Positions 9,956-21,300 of a DNA stretch of 64,000 bases are shown here, piece after piece. Numbering within the stretch: the first letter of the stretch is position 1; the number at the start of each line of letters is the position of its first letter. Under the pieces are notes generated by a model. The model was not told the origin of the DNA, ran no database searches, and saw nothing but the letters and a program-made list of their open reading frames with translations. Both the position numbers and the translations under genes were made by a program. The stretch covers positions 2,356,001 through 2,420,000 of the forward strand of contig NC_079235.1 of NCBI RefSeq assembly GCF_028502605.1, in the 5' to 3' direction. Origin of the DNA: Trichoderma breve. Taxonomy: Eukaryota > Ascomycota > Sordariomycetes > Hypocreales > Hypocreaceae.

Positions 9956-11732
9956 ATGCTTGGACTGGTACGGGTATGATATCACTTGACGTCTTCGTAC
10001 TCGCAGCCGTCGATTCGACCACGGTCCCTCATGGGAGCTGCCAGGTTCCCTGCTAGCCCCCATGCATGCAGAGGCTGTCGGGCCTGCATGGGCTTACCTG
10101 GTCGAATTGGCCCCAGCCCAAGGTGACGAATCATTTCTGTCGCTGTCATCGCGATTCCCAAGGGTCCTTGCTGCTTGGTGTCATATCCCAGGGCAACCGG
10201 AGGCGCGCAATTTCCTCTCCGCAGAGCCATAACCAGCTGGAATACAGTACTGTGCAAGAGAATATCAAATGATCAGTGCTCGTACAGAGCGCAGCACGGA
10301 GCAGTGCACGGAGTACGGAGCAGGAGTGATTGCAGCTGTGGTTGTTCTGGATAGATTGTGCATAGGCCAGAGCTGTGTTGGGGCAAGGTTTCAGACTCAA
10401 CGCCACGTTCTGTCAGTGTCAGTTATCATTGCTGATGCCCAACAGCTGACTGATGCTGTCTGGTACTGTACGAGTACAGTCCCTTGGCTATCTCCAAATT
10501 GCATGGATGGATCACTCCAAGTCTTGGAGATTACCAAGTACCTGTTAACCCATGGCAAGGTACTGTACTTGCTCGTATGTGCAGCGTGGTAATATTTGCT
10601 TCGTATCAATACAAGGGAATGAGGTAATTGCATCATAAGGCAAGGGTAACTCCGTACGGCTGCGAGCTATAATAAGATTGAAGCTCTCTTGTCCAAGTAC
10701 AGCACGGTACTTCTGAACGTCTATGCCGACTTACCTGACTGATTGGGCATCTACCTCCTTCAGTGATACCAGCCAAAGATAGGTAGAGATAATACGGAGT
10801 GGCCACAGACGAATACAGTAGCTCCTGTTTGTAGCGCGGGCCGTCGCGTCGCATCGTTCGTCGTAGTGAGCTCTTGTCGACGCCCAATCTTTTGCCAGTC
10901 ACTTGAATGGACCCCATGTGGCACTGCTAGGCAAATTGCGTCCATCAATACCTCGAGACTAGTGGTAGCTACCAATAGCTGCTAGTACCAGACTGCTTGG
11001 TTGGAGCTCGGTAAAGAAAAAACGACGGCTAAAAGGTACCTGTATGGACCAGTACGAATGGAGCACTGACATCAAATAGTACAAGTACCGATGGCCCAAA
11101 GAGGACCTGGAGGAACCCATGGCTGGATCCAGGCCAGCATCCCGCTAGCTTGGCCAAATCCCAACACTCCAGTCTTGACTTGCTGCAAGTAATGTACCAG
11201 CACTGACATACCCTTGGAGGGCTTTCCGCGCTACTCGCACAAGCCCTCGTGACCCGGACAGGGAAGAGAAGCAGACAAGCAGAGAAAGAGGCAGAAACTC
11301 GCAGGCCGCACAGGCATCGGACGGTAACTAAAGCTGCCAGGTTGGTGATGCAGAAAATGGCTGCAGGACGCCCTGGTGGAGGCGGGCCGGACAAGCATGG
11401 AGCCCGTGGAGATTTCGCAGCGTTTCACCTTGTTTGAAGCTGCCAGAAGCGGGATGCCTGTGGAAGCGCTGTGGAAGCTCCCGTGTCAGCGGTGGGGATG
11501 CGCTAATTAGCCCGACATGGCTCTAATGCTAGCGCAACTCGACACTGCATCTGCTGTGCAGCTTGAGGACTCGATGGAGCTCAACTCCTTGCGAGCTGCG
11601 GCAGTGGTGGCATTAGTGCGCTGAGAGCTCCCCAAAACGACAATGGCCCCGAACAATTTACTACATACCTATCAAGTCGACAGCAGGGAATCTATCTGGC
11701 CTGTTCCCCATTTGATCAATCCCGTCACCAAT

Positions 11733-11807
11733 TCGAGTCGAGTCGAGTCGAGTCCTGGTGCTATCACATCCAATCCGATGCCCTGTTGCTGTGCTGTGCT
11801 GTGCTGT
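11733..11807. repeat. Two pentamer microsatellites, (TCGAG)4 and (GCTGT)4
   Basis: TCGAG is repeated four times from 11733 to about 11754, and GCTGT four times at 11788-11807, with about 33 bp of unique sequence between them. Confidence 0.85.
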
Positions 11808-13700
11808 GTTACAGTAGCCGCGCTCAAGGGCACATCAGCATGTGGCGAGTCTTACCCAACCTGCACTCACTGCGCATTGGACCTGCTGCATTCCGGCACA
11901 TGTCAAAACGTGTCATCTAGGTACGGATCACTTCGTATACAGTTACATCTATCTGCGAATTCGGATCCGAGACAGCCACACGTGTAAACCAGACCTACAT
12001 GCCTACCACTCGATGTAACAACCTCCCTCTAGTAAACATCTCCGTCCATAGTAACTCGATCTTTACCACCAATGGAAGCTGGAGGCTGCTGAGAGCATAC
12101 CTTAGTACCAAAGGTAGTACTCGTAGTTCCAAAGTCAATTGTGAAATGCAGTTTGATGAGCTTGGGTATTTGTGGCAAGGGACAGGTACCAGCCCCAACA
12201 CCACTTGTACATGTACCTTGGACATGGATCCTCTGGGCCCTCCCACTCGTAAGGCGTACAGTGAGCATCTTTCGCCAGGATCCAATCTATCAAACCCAGG
12301 AATTCCCGTCTTTCTCTATTTCGTCTTTTCTTTTTTTTTTTTTCTTATGCTCCCATTTTGATAGGCGCCTCCCCTTGTCTAGTCGTTTATCCATCGACAA
12401 ATGTGCAGTCTCGGCCGGCGGATCGAGACCAAAAAAAGCCCAAACGTCCAGAATACGCGTAGGGAGTACGAGTACCTCCAAAGGGAGATGAGGTACCTGC
12501 GCCGTAGCCATTCGACTCCCTCTTAGCTCAGGAACGAGCAGCTCCCGTTAATTAACTTGGGCTGCGATCCCACGCTTCTGCGCTTCTTCCTCTTGCACCC
12601 CTCCTGACCAGTCTGTCCCTTTCCTTCAACCCCCTTTTTTTTTGATTCACCACGTCAAGTCAAGCAAGCAATCAGTCCATGCATCGTTTGACCAATCTTC
12701 TATTCTGGGCTTCGTGTTCACCGTAGCCGCTTCTCTTGCATCAACCGATTTTCTAGCAGTCTTGTCTTGTTTTCGCTCTATATCTTCCACCTTGCCCAGC
12801 CGCACAACCCCGGCACACGGGCCTTACTTGATTCAGCCAGCTGATGCCCGAGGCCCATCACGAGCATTCATCCAGGAGTTCACGATCAGGAAGTATCGAT
12901 ACTCGAACGCCAGGCACCAAAATTCTGTTCCCGGTTCGGCGCGCAGGCAGACACCAAACTAGGCGACGGCCCAGCTTTATCCAAAGCTTCGCTGCAGTCG
13001 AGAGCCGTCTCCTGCAAGCTCCTGCAGCTTCTTTGCAGGGCCGCAAGGGCGCTCTCCACCAGCACCGCATCGTCTACGCATAGAATCCCCTCTGTCGCCC
13101 AGTCACCAGACGCCTAACCCGGTCGACGCCGCCAAAAAGCTGGGTCTTGAGCAGCACACCGGAGCAGGCATCCAGCGAACCGAACCCTACTGCGCATCCG
13201 CCCACACCCGCCCACTCGCCGAGAACGAGGTCCTGTCCTGTACTCGTACCTGTATTCGGACAGGTAGCAGCAAAGCGGCACCGTCGGGATTTTAAAGCGG
13301 CGAGTCGTTGTTGATTGGACCGTCGCGAGGGAGAGAAAAAATTCCAGGCGAGAGTCGGACTGGCAACACGACAGGACAACAACGGCAGCGTATCAGCACT
13401 CGACGCTTCGCGGTGGCGGCCTCGGCATCCAATCTGCCGCCCGTCGTCCCCCCCTACAAACCACAGCGCTCAACATTTGACTGCCCGTAATCTTCAACCT
13501 TCTGCACCGACCTTCTCTCTCCACCCACTGCGCCGCTGCACTGCCGGCAGGGCCTTTCAGGGCCTTCGTCCACTGGAAGACACCTGGCGCGCTCCACTAG
13601 CGCGTCGTGAGCAACGCCGCTCTGAACACATCCACCTACCGACTTCTCCAACCTTCTCTGGGGCGGGCTTGTCTGCAGCCCCAGCAATCACCTGCGGCAT

Positions 13701-16700
13701 ATGACCACCAGCCATTCTGCTGCCGTGGACGCCAGCGGCAACCCACAGCCGGCTTCGCAGCCAGACCGCGACTCAGATTCAGCCAACGAAAGCTCCAGAC
13801 AATCCGACGTGGGTGTGGACCCGAAGCGCGACTCTGAGCAGCATACCAACGGCCATGATGCAAGCCTTGAGCATGTAAACTTTGGAAAAACAACTGACGA
13901 CGTCGCCCAGTCGCCCGCCACCCCTTACGCAACTCCTGCTTGGGCTTCCACTCCCGCCTCAGCTCCAGTTTCTGCTCCGGTTCCTGCTTCGGCTGCGGCC
14001 ACTCCAACCGCTGCGTCTGTCGCGGCCACTCCCGCAGACGCCAGAGGAATTGCGAACCTGTCGACACCGCGGACGAGTGGCAGCACGAATAACATCAACA
14101 CCACCCCAAGCTACGGCCAAAACAGCAACAACAACATTGGCAACATTTTCAACAACGCCATTTCTCAAGGTGCTCCCGACTTGACATTGAGTCCAACTTA
14201 CGGCAGGCAACGCAGCAGCACCCTTCTGGAACCCGATCCATCGCATGAGCTCCTGGTCGCTGCTTTTCGAAAGACATCGCCAGGCCTTGCTGCTCGCTTA
14301 AAGGCTCTCGGCCTTGGAGCGGCAGCCAAGAGGACCACCGCCAGCTTCCAGCCCGTTGATATCGGCCGACTTGACGAAGAACAGCTCCGCCAGCTTGACG
14401 AGAAACACCAAGCGAATTCAGTCCAGCAAATTATTTCTCGGCGCGGCCGCCCCTGGAAAGGCACCGGCGCCCCCCCTCCTCATTATAGATCGTCCAGTCT
14501 CTCTGACGTCTCCATGTCTCCCATCGCCGCTGATTCCTACCAACTACCGGAGATTGAAGTGCCGGAAACACTCAACATGGACTTGGATACGCAGAAATAT
14601 CGGTTGCCCGACCACATAAACGGCAATGGTACCAAGGTCACTTTGGATACTCGACGCGAACACCTCGAGCGAATTACGCGTCCGCCATCTCCCAAGGAGT
14701 ATCCGCCTCTACCCTCCTCGCCTCCTGCTGCTCCTCCTTCTCACTCGTCTTCACATTCTCTTTCCTATTCTCCCTCATATTCCCCGTCCCCACCAACCCC
14801 TCCGCCAAAAGAATCACCAATTGTGGAGATGACACCGCCTGAAGTAATCACCTTTAACCATTTCGAACCGGAAATGAGCTCTTATTTTCAACAGGGTCAC
14901 AATCGACCAGGATCAATATATACGCTGTCCAGGGTGTCGTTTACCAACCAGCTTGCTCAACTAACTCTGCTTGGCATTCCCGATGCCGAGGCGCTCTCCA
15001 GCAAGGTGTCAGCTATCCCAACTGCCCCAGTGGCTTCTAAAGCCTTGATCAACGCTGCTGAGCAGATCCGGAGCTGGATATCAAAGGCCCTTGAGGTTGT
15101 CAGCGGGCTGGACAGTGAGGATGATGTCGAGTGGGCTGCCGCTGGTGGCCGTGAAGGTCTAGAAGAAGTTGAGAATGCCATTAATCGATTCGAGCATCTC
15201 ATCAACGCCTATGTCAATGCTATTGATGAGCTGCAAAACCGACATGACATCGCGACTGTCTCAACAGATGACCTCAGGCGGGCCGTTACTCAGATGGAGG
15301 CCATAGCTGAGGAATGGGGCCGAATAAAGCAAACCCTGCAAAGTGTGCGGAACCAGGTCGAACTTGCCATGGAGTGGGAGGAGCTGTGGAACAGCGTTTT
15401 GGGCGACATACAGAGCGAGATGGAAGAACTTACGCGGCTTGTCTTCGAGATGGAAGAGCGTCGTCACAAGAGCCTTGCCGTCGTTGCGAGCGGCGATAAC
15501 GTCGATATTGGAGATCTCGAGACCATTGTTGAAGACAACCCTATTTCGGCCGCGCGGTTGGCGCCCTCGAACCGCTTTAGCCTCGCCCTGCCGCTAAGCC
15601 CTAACTCGCCAGGAACCTCGACGCTGTCTCAGGATGACTCCAGTTTGCTTGCTCTTTTCGCCAGGATGCAGCCCTTGAGGGCTTCCCTAGACTTTTTGCC
15701 CATGCGACTATCTGTCTTTGAGACGCGGGCGAAACATGCCTTCCCAACCGCATGTGAGGAGCTGGAAATGCGCCACAATGGCCTAGATGGAAGCTACAAG
15801 AAGCTAGAGAAGGATGCCGAGTCATTGCGTAAGGAGCTTGGCGAGGATAGATGGGTCATTGTCTTCCGAGGCGCTGGACGGCAGGCTCAAAAGATGCACG
15901 AATCCGTCGAGCGGTCTCTGATGAAGCTGAGGGAGGCCATCGATTCTGGTATGCATTTGACGAACCAGCCTTCCATTGCTAAGAAGATTGAGAGCTATGA
16001 GGCAAAGAAAACACACTACGGTCCCGCCATCGAACGTGTCCTGGCCATCATTGACAAGGGCGTCAAGGATCGCTTGACAGTCAATGGCGAGATCTTGCGT
16101 CTCCACAATGAAATGCAAACGCGATGGTCGACGCTGAAGCTCGACGTTGCAGAGATGGATTCTGTCCTTGAGGACATATACGCGGAAAGAAAGAGCCAGC
16201 AGTTGCGAGATTCCATCTCCAGCATGCTCTCCAACGACAGGTCGACCAACGGCAGCGGCATGGAAACTCCGGGAAGCTCTCCGCCTTCGTCGGTGATTAT
16301 GAACTCACTCGGTCTCGATCCGCAGACGCCTGCGCGGAAATATACCGGTAACCAACTTCGATCGCCCAATGCGAGCGGCTCCAGCCTCCGATCGACCTCA
16401 ACCAGCCGGAGGGACTCGTCGCTACCGGCCCCTGTCTCAAAAAGCGCCAAGAAGCCTGGGTCCAGGTACTCTACAATGGGCTCCTCCTCTTCTTATTACC
16501 CGCCTTCTGCCTCCTCCTCAAGCCTTCGGCCTTCGACTACTATGGCGCACCGACCCCGGTGGAACGCTTCTTCCAACAACCTAGATGGCGAAGCTCGCAG
16601 CCCATACAGAACGCCTGCACCTCAAAGGTCGACGTCGGCCATCACGCCTATATCGACATCCAAGCTTCCCACCCCTCGAAGTTCTCTCACACGCGCTGGC

Positions 16701-17063
16701 TCAGATTCACCCATGTCAGAATCATTCCCCAGATCGTATTCTAGGGCGGGCTCTCGGCTGTCGTTCCGTGAACGCCTCACCTCTCCTGGACCTTATTCTC
16801 AAAGCAGCCTAGCAAAACAACAGCCTCCTCGTCGCTCTAACGCGGGGCCATCTTCTTCGACCCTGAACCTGGATAGCCTAAACAATCGTCCCAGCAGCTC
16901 TTTGGCTTCAACCCGCCGGAGCAGTTTGCTGCCAATGCCGAGGGGCAGGCCAGACTCAGTCCGTGGATCGAGTCCTCTTCCCATCTTCAGCCGGTTCAGC
17001 TCTCGCAAATACAGCGACAACTCACCCGAGCCCAAGGATCTCAAGCCCAGGTGGCGATTTTAA
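13701..17063 (+). CDS. KAR9: KAR9-type karyogamy/spindle-positioning protein, 1120 aa
   Basis: Single long exon starting at the ATG at 13701. The N-terminal 400 residues are low-complexity (Ala/Pro/Ser/Thr). Residues about 410-830 ('FTNQLAQLTLLGIPDAEALS' onward) form the long helical KAR9 domain, with Trp-rich helices such as 'QVELAMEWEELWNSVLGDI'. The C-terminal 270 residues are basic and Ser/Pro-rich with repeated SxR motifs and end in PRWRF. A Ser-Lys-Leu-Pro followed by Thr-Pro-Arg begins at residue 987 and matches the SxIP/SxLP class used by microtubule plus-end trackers to bind EB1/Bim1. In yeast Kar9 links Bim1-bound cytoplasmic microtubules to myosin for spindle orientation and nuclear fusion; the same role is inferred here. 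A long leader with pyrimidine tracts precedes it, and it converges on the RecQ gene. Confidence 0.85.
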   Translation: MTTSHSAAVDASGNPQPASQPDRDSDSANESSRQSDVGVDPKRDSEQHTNGHDASLEHVNFGKTTDDVAQSPATPYATPAWASTPASAPVSAPVPASAAATPTAASVAATPADARGIANLSTPRTSGSTNNINTTPSYGQNSNNNIGNIFNNAISQGAPDLTLSPTYGRQRSSTLLEPDPSHELLVAAFRKTSPGLAARLKALGLGAAAKRTTASFQPVDIGRLDEEQLRQLDEKHQANSVQQIISRRGRPWKGTGAPPPHYRSSSLSDVSMSPIAADSYQLPEIEVPETLNMDLDTQKYRLPDHINGNGTKVTLDTRREHLERITRPPSPKEYPPLPSSPPAAPPSHSSSHSLSYSPSYSPSPPTPPPKESPIVEMTPPEVITFNHFEPEMSSYFQQGHNRPGSIYTLSRVSFTNQLAQLTLLGIPDAEALSSKVSAIPTAPVASKALINAAEQIRSWISKALEVVSGLDSEDDVEWAAAGGREGLEEVENAINRFEHLINAYVNAIDELQNRHDIATVSTDDLRRAVTQMEAIAEEWGRIKQTLQSVRNQVELAMEWEELWNSVLGDIQSEMEELTRLVFEMEERRHKSLAVVASGDNVDIGDLETIVEDNPISAARLAPSNRFSLALPLSPNSPGTSTLSQDDSSLLALFARMQPLRASLDFLPMRLSVFETRAKHAFPTACEELEMRHNGLDGSYKKLEKDAESLRKELGEDRWVIVFRGAGRQAQKMHESVERSLMKLREAIDSGMHLTNQPSIAKKIESYEAKKTHYGPAIERVLAIIDKGVKDRLTVNGEILRLHNEMQTRWSTLKLDVAEMDSVLEDIYAERKSQQLRDSISSMLSNDRSTNGSGMETPGSSPPSSVIMNSLGLDPQTPARKYTGNQLRSPNASGSSLRSTSTSRRDSSLPAPVSKSAKKPGSRYSTMGSSSSYYPPSASSSSLRPSTTMAHRPRWNASSNNLDGEARSPYRTPAPQRSTSAITPISTSKLPTPRSSLTRAGSDSPMSESFPRSYSRAGSRLSFRERLTSPGPYSQSSLAKQQPPRRSNAGPSSSTLNLDSLNNRPSSSLASTRRSSLLPMPRGRPDSVRGSSPLPIFSRFSSRKYSDNSPEPKDLKPRWRF

Positions 17064-18363
17064 ATCAGCGATATTTGATGGCATGGTCAGAAGCTTTATG
17101 GTATCGAATGTTTAGGGGGAATTGGAATCGGATTGTGTTTTATCTTGCTTTTTGCTTCTTCTGTAACCTCTCGAGTCATGTGAAGCCGCTCATTACAAAA
17201 TATCCTCCCTGCTTCTCTTTCAGCTCTCACATCACATTGGCATGCCCCCGTATTTTAAAGTAATTTTGTTATTTGTGTTTTTCCATAGCGTGGCGTAAAC
17301 GGTTTTTTTCAACATCAAAGGAGAAGCGAAGCGAGCTTTAGCTGGCGGGCTGTTGGGAGTTTATATGGAAATAACGCGACACCAAAAAGACGATTTTGAT
17401 TGGCATGTGTCGACACATCTTTTTTCGCTTTTCCAGCTTTTTTTTTTTAACTTTCACAATACTGTTTTAACTAATTCGATCCTTTCTTCTCCCCAGTTGG
17501 TCTCGTTGAGTGCGCTTTTCTTGTTTTTGAGCTCTTTCTTTGTCATTTATTCTTTTTGGTTTGCTTTTTTGTGTTTTGCTGAAATAGCTGAGATTCCCGG
17601 AGCTTTGTTTTACAAATTAGCTAGCTCTACATTTTGTAATTGTACTAGAAAAAGCAATGTGCAATTTATTCTTTCAGATTGATTTTTGTTTTTCTGATGT
17701 TTGATGGCAGATGGAGCTGAGGCGGGATATTGCGTATGAGTACTCATTGCATCGTCTATTTCTCATGGCATTCTCTCATAACTAGTTGATGATGAGCATT
17801 AGCGAAAAAAGCAGGATAGAATATTACCATTCATCTGTTAGAACTTTTCTCAAATGACCATAGCAAGCATACAACGGGAAGCTTAGATTCAAACTTGGAG
17901 TTACTAAGTTCATGTGACACATGGTCAAAATTTGTATTCATGGCCTCGCCATCCCGCTTCTTCCAAATCTCGCTCAAAAAGGGTTGCATTGCTGGCGTAA
18001 TCATGAAAGCAGGCTACTCTGGTGTATATATGGGTATATACACATGCAAACATTCCATGACATCTACCTACATCGCCTCTAGCCCACAGACTCTATCTCC
18101 CCTCTCCTCTTTCTCTCTTCCTTTACTTTTCTCTTTCTAATTCGCTTCAAAAAGGGGGTAATGTAAATGCCGAAACGCCAACGCCAAAGCTCGTGAATGT
18201 GTAGACCTCCGCCTCCCAACGCCATGACATAAAAACAGGGGACTGAAGAGGAGTATGTCTTCATTACGTCTCATATCTCGTTTCAAAACAAACAAAACAA
18301 AGGTAACCACGCCGGCCAAAAAACAGGGGGAATAGCAGGCCGCATATCAATGATCAATCCACA
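17064..18363. other. Intergenic region between convergent KAR9 and RecQ genes
   Basis: 1.3 kb of T-rich, AT-biased 3' flanking sequence with several T and CT runs and no supported coding sequence. It presumably contains both 3' UTRs. Confidence 0.5.
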
Positions 18364-21300
18364 TCATAGAGGCATCAACCCGATACCTCCTCCACTCTTC
18401 TTGACGATTCTGCCGTCACGCTTGAATCCGCCGCTGTTGCTGCCGCTTGCACCACCAGATCGAGACGACGAGCCGGCAGCACTTGAGAAACCGCCACCTC
18501 TCCTGCCGGAGCCACCACTTCGACGCTGAGACCCTCCACCAGAACCGCCTCTCTTGGACCATCTTTTACCAGAGAACTTCCTGTTACCTCCTCCTCGACT
18601 ATAGGAAGAAGATCTGCCTCTCGATTGACTCGGTTGGTCATTCAGACTTTGCAGCCTATCATTGAAAGCTTGGACATCGGCTGATGGCTTAGGAACAAAG
18701 TAATGAGAACTCTCTCCACCTCCCATAGCCTCCTCTTCGTCCTCATCGATATCGAGGTCTGAACTAATCAAGTCCACTATTTCTTGATCCAAGTTGGACG
18801 TTGAGGCGGAAGCTTCACCCGCCCCTGTCCCGGCAATCTCACGATACGATTTATGATACACATTGAGCATTTGTATCAGCTTTGGGCCAACCTCCCGGAC
18901 TCTGTCGACGTCAATTCCAGGAATGCGGCTCATCCTTTCGATGGAGGTGGTCCAGTTAATGGCCATCTCTTGCAGGTGAGTGTCTGTAAACATTGGCCGT
19001 CTAAGGCCAAGTCCGTTCCGAATTCGCTCTTCCAATTGGCGAGCCGCTTGAACAAAGGCATCCACTACATCTTGGTGGATATCCGGTAAATCTTGCAGCC
19101 TACGTTTGCTTGGGATAGGTTCTGGCCGCAGTGCCTTTTTGGAACTAGGTTTTGAAATGGTAGGTTTCGCTGGTCGGTGTTGAGGGAGTGGTTCGAAAGC
19201 CTCTTCGTCTTCGTCCATGTCTTCTTCGGCTTCATCTTCCAATTCTTCATCCGACACAACGAAGCCATCATTCACATAGCCGTTTGATGTGGTCGGCAAG
19301 TTTGAGTCGTCGTCACTATCAATAACGGCTGCCCGTTTTCTGCGTGTATTAATGGGTGACGAGACATAGGTGGATTGCACGTTATTGGCCGGCTCTTTCT
19401 GCTTTTTGTTGGCTCTCGGTTTCTTGATCTTCGTCTGATTTGAATCACCACTGTCTGAAACCTGCACCGTCAGCATGAGCTTCCGTCTCCCTGACAAGAA
19501 TTGGTTGGCGGCAGGTCCAATTTGGAGGTATTGAATGGCGACTCCATGATTTCCAACGATATTTTCTTCATGGAAGCCCTTCTCAGCTGAGAGGCGGTCA
19601 ATAACGCGCACCATCTCGTGCTTCTTCATCCCCTTAGCCATGCCGTGATACTCATACGAGTTTTCTTCTTGGTTGTCTGGGTACTTTCTGCCAATCAAAA
19701 TATCCGCGCACTGGTTTGCCGTCAATCTCTGCTGCTGCTGCACAATTCGTATGGCGGCAATGGCATATTCAGAGAAGTCTTGCTGCTCAAAAACAAGCCC
19801 CGCTTGGCAATTGTCGCAAGTCTTGTGGCATTGTGACGGAGTAAAGTCCTCCCCAAAATAGCGAAGGACCTCAGTTCGTCGACAATCTGCTTTATTGTCG
19901 CAAAATGCCGTCACGCGGTTCAGCATTGCCATCTGTCTTTCTTTTTGGTCTTTGCTGCCCTCTCCGTCAATGATCAGTCTTTTGAGGACTCTTATGTCCG
20001 CTTTGCCATAAAACAGAATACAATCGGAGGGTTTCCCATCTCGGCCCGCACGTCCAGTTTCCTGGTAGTAACCTTCTAAGCTCTTCGGGATGCCATGATG
20101 CATAACAAATCTCACGTCCGGCTTATCGATTCCCATGCCAAAAGCAATAGTTGCCACTACAACTTTGACCTGCCCCTTCTGCCACGCTGTTTGTACTTCC
20201 ACCTTTTCCGTGGGTGTAATTGCAGCATGGTAATGACGAGCCGTGATACCATTCTCAGAAAGCTTCTGGGCAACGTCTTCAGCTTGCTTCCGTGAGATTG
20301 TGTAAACAATTCCAGTAACGTTGGGATACTTGGAGTTGATTAGAGCGGCGATTGCCTGCGTCGCAACCGGATTGGAAGACTTGGGCCGGACCTCGTAATA
20401 CAGATTTGGACGGTTGAAGCTTTGTGAAAAGACTTGGCAGTTGTTCATACCGAGATTGTGTTTGATATCGACAATGACATTTTGAGTAGCAGTAGCGGTC
20501 AAGGCCATGACTGGAACCTGGGGGAATTTGGATCGAAGCTGTCCCAGTGTCTTGTAGTCAGGTCGGAAATCATGCCCCCACTGGCTGACGCAGTGAGCCT
20601 CGTCAATGACGATACGGGCAAATTTTCTACTCCGGTACAAGCTTTGTAAAGCATTCATGAACTGAGGACTTTTGCTAGCCATTTCAGGCGTGACGTAGAG
20701 GAGCTCGATGAAGTGCTCCGGATTACGTTCATTAAAAGCAGACATGACTTGCCGCTTGTATTCTGGAGAACACTCGCTGTTGAATGCAACGGCCTGTATC
20801 CCCAGGGCTTTCATATGGTCTACTTGATCTTGCATCAAGCTCAGTAGAGGTGACACAACGATGGTGACACCTCTCGTCTTGCCGGATTTGACGACAGCTG
20901 GAAGTTGGTAACAGAGAGATTTCCCACCGCCTGTTGGCATCAGGACAAAGGCATCATCACCAGCGAGCGTAGCGTTAATGGCCTCTAATTGGTTCTGTCG
21001 GAATCCTTTCATCCGAAAGCGATCTTTCAATGTCTTCTGTACGTCTGCAGACCAAGAATGCCTCATGAGCTCAGGCGGTATCCTTGTCTGTGATGAATCG
21101 GGAGGCGGCTGTCTTTTCGAGGTCTGCTTCTGCTTTGGTGCGGGCCCAGCGTTGCCAGATGTTTCGGAAAACGCCCGTCGAGGATCCAGGGACGGTTCGC
21201 CGGCAGTTTGGCGTACCTCGTAGTCTTGAGCAAACGCAAGCATATCAGCGTCGTCACTGAAATCGCTAAATTCATTTCCTGTCCGCTGAGCGCGGTTCCT

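Larger units (their letters stand above)
9091..13700. other. Long non-coding interval and KAR9 leader (4.6 kb)
   Basis: There is no supported gene. The left part is the promoter of the minus-strand CH-like gene. From about 10.2 to 12.5 kb short palindromic GTAC-centred words (GAGTAC, GTACTCGTAC and similar) are unusually dense. Pyrimidine tracts at about 12310-12350 and 12600-12645 are typical of fungal transcription start regions, so the stretch 12.65-13.70 kb is probably the KAR9 5' leader. Open frames of up to about 145 codons occur on both strands but lack protein-like composition or splicing partners. Confidence 0.5.
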
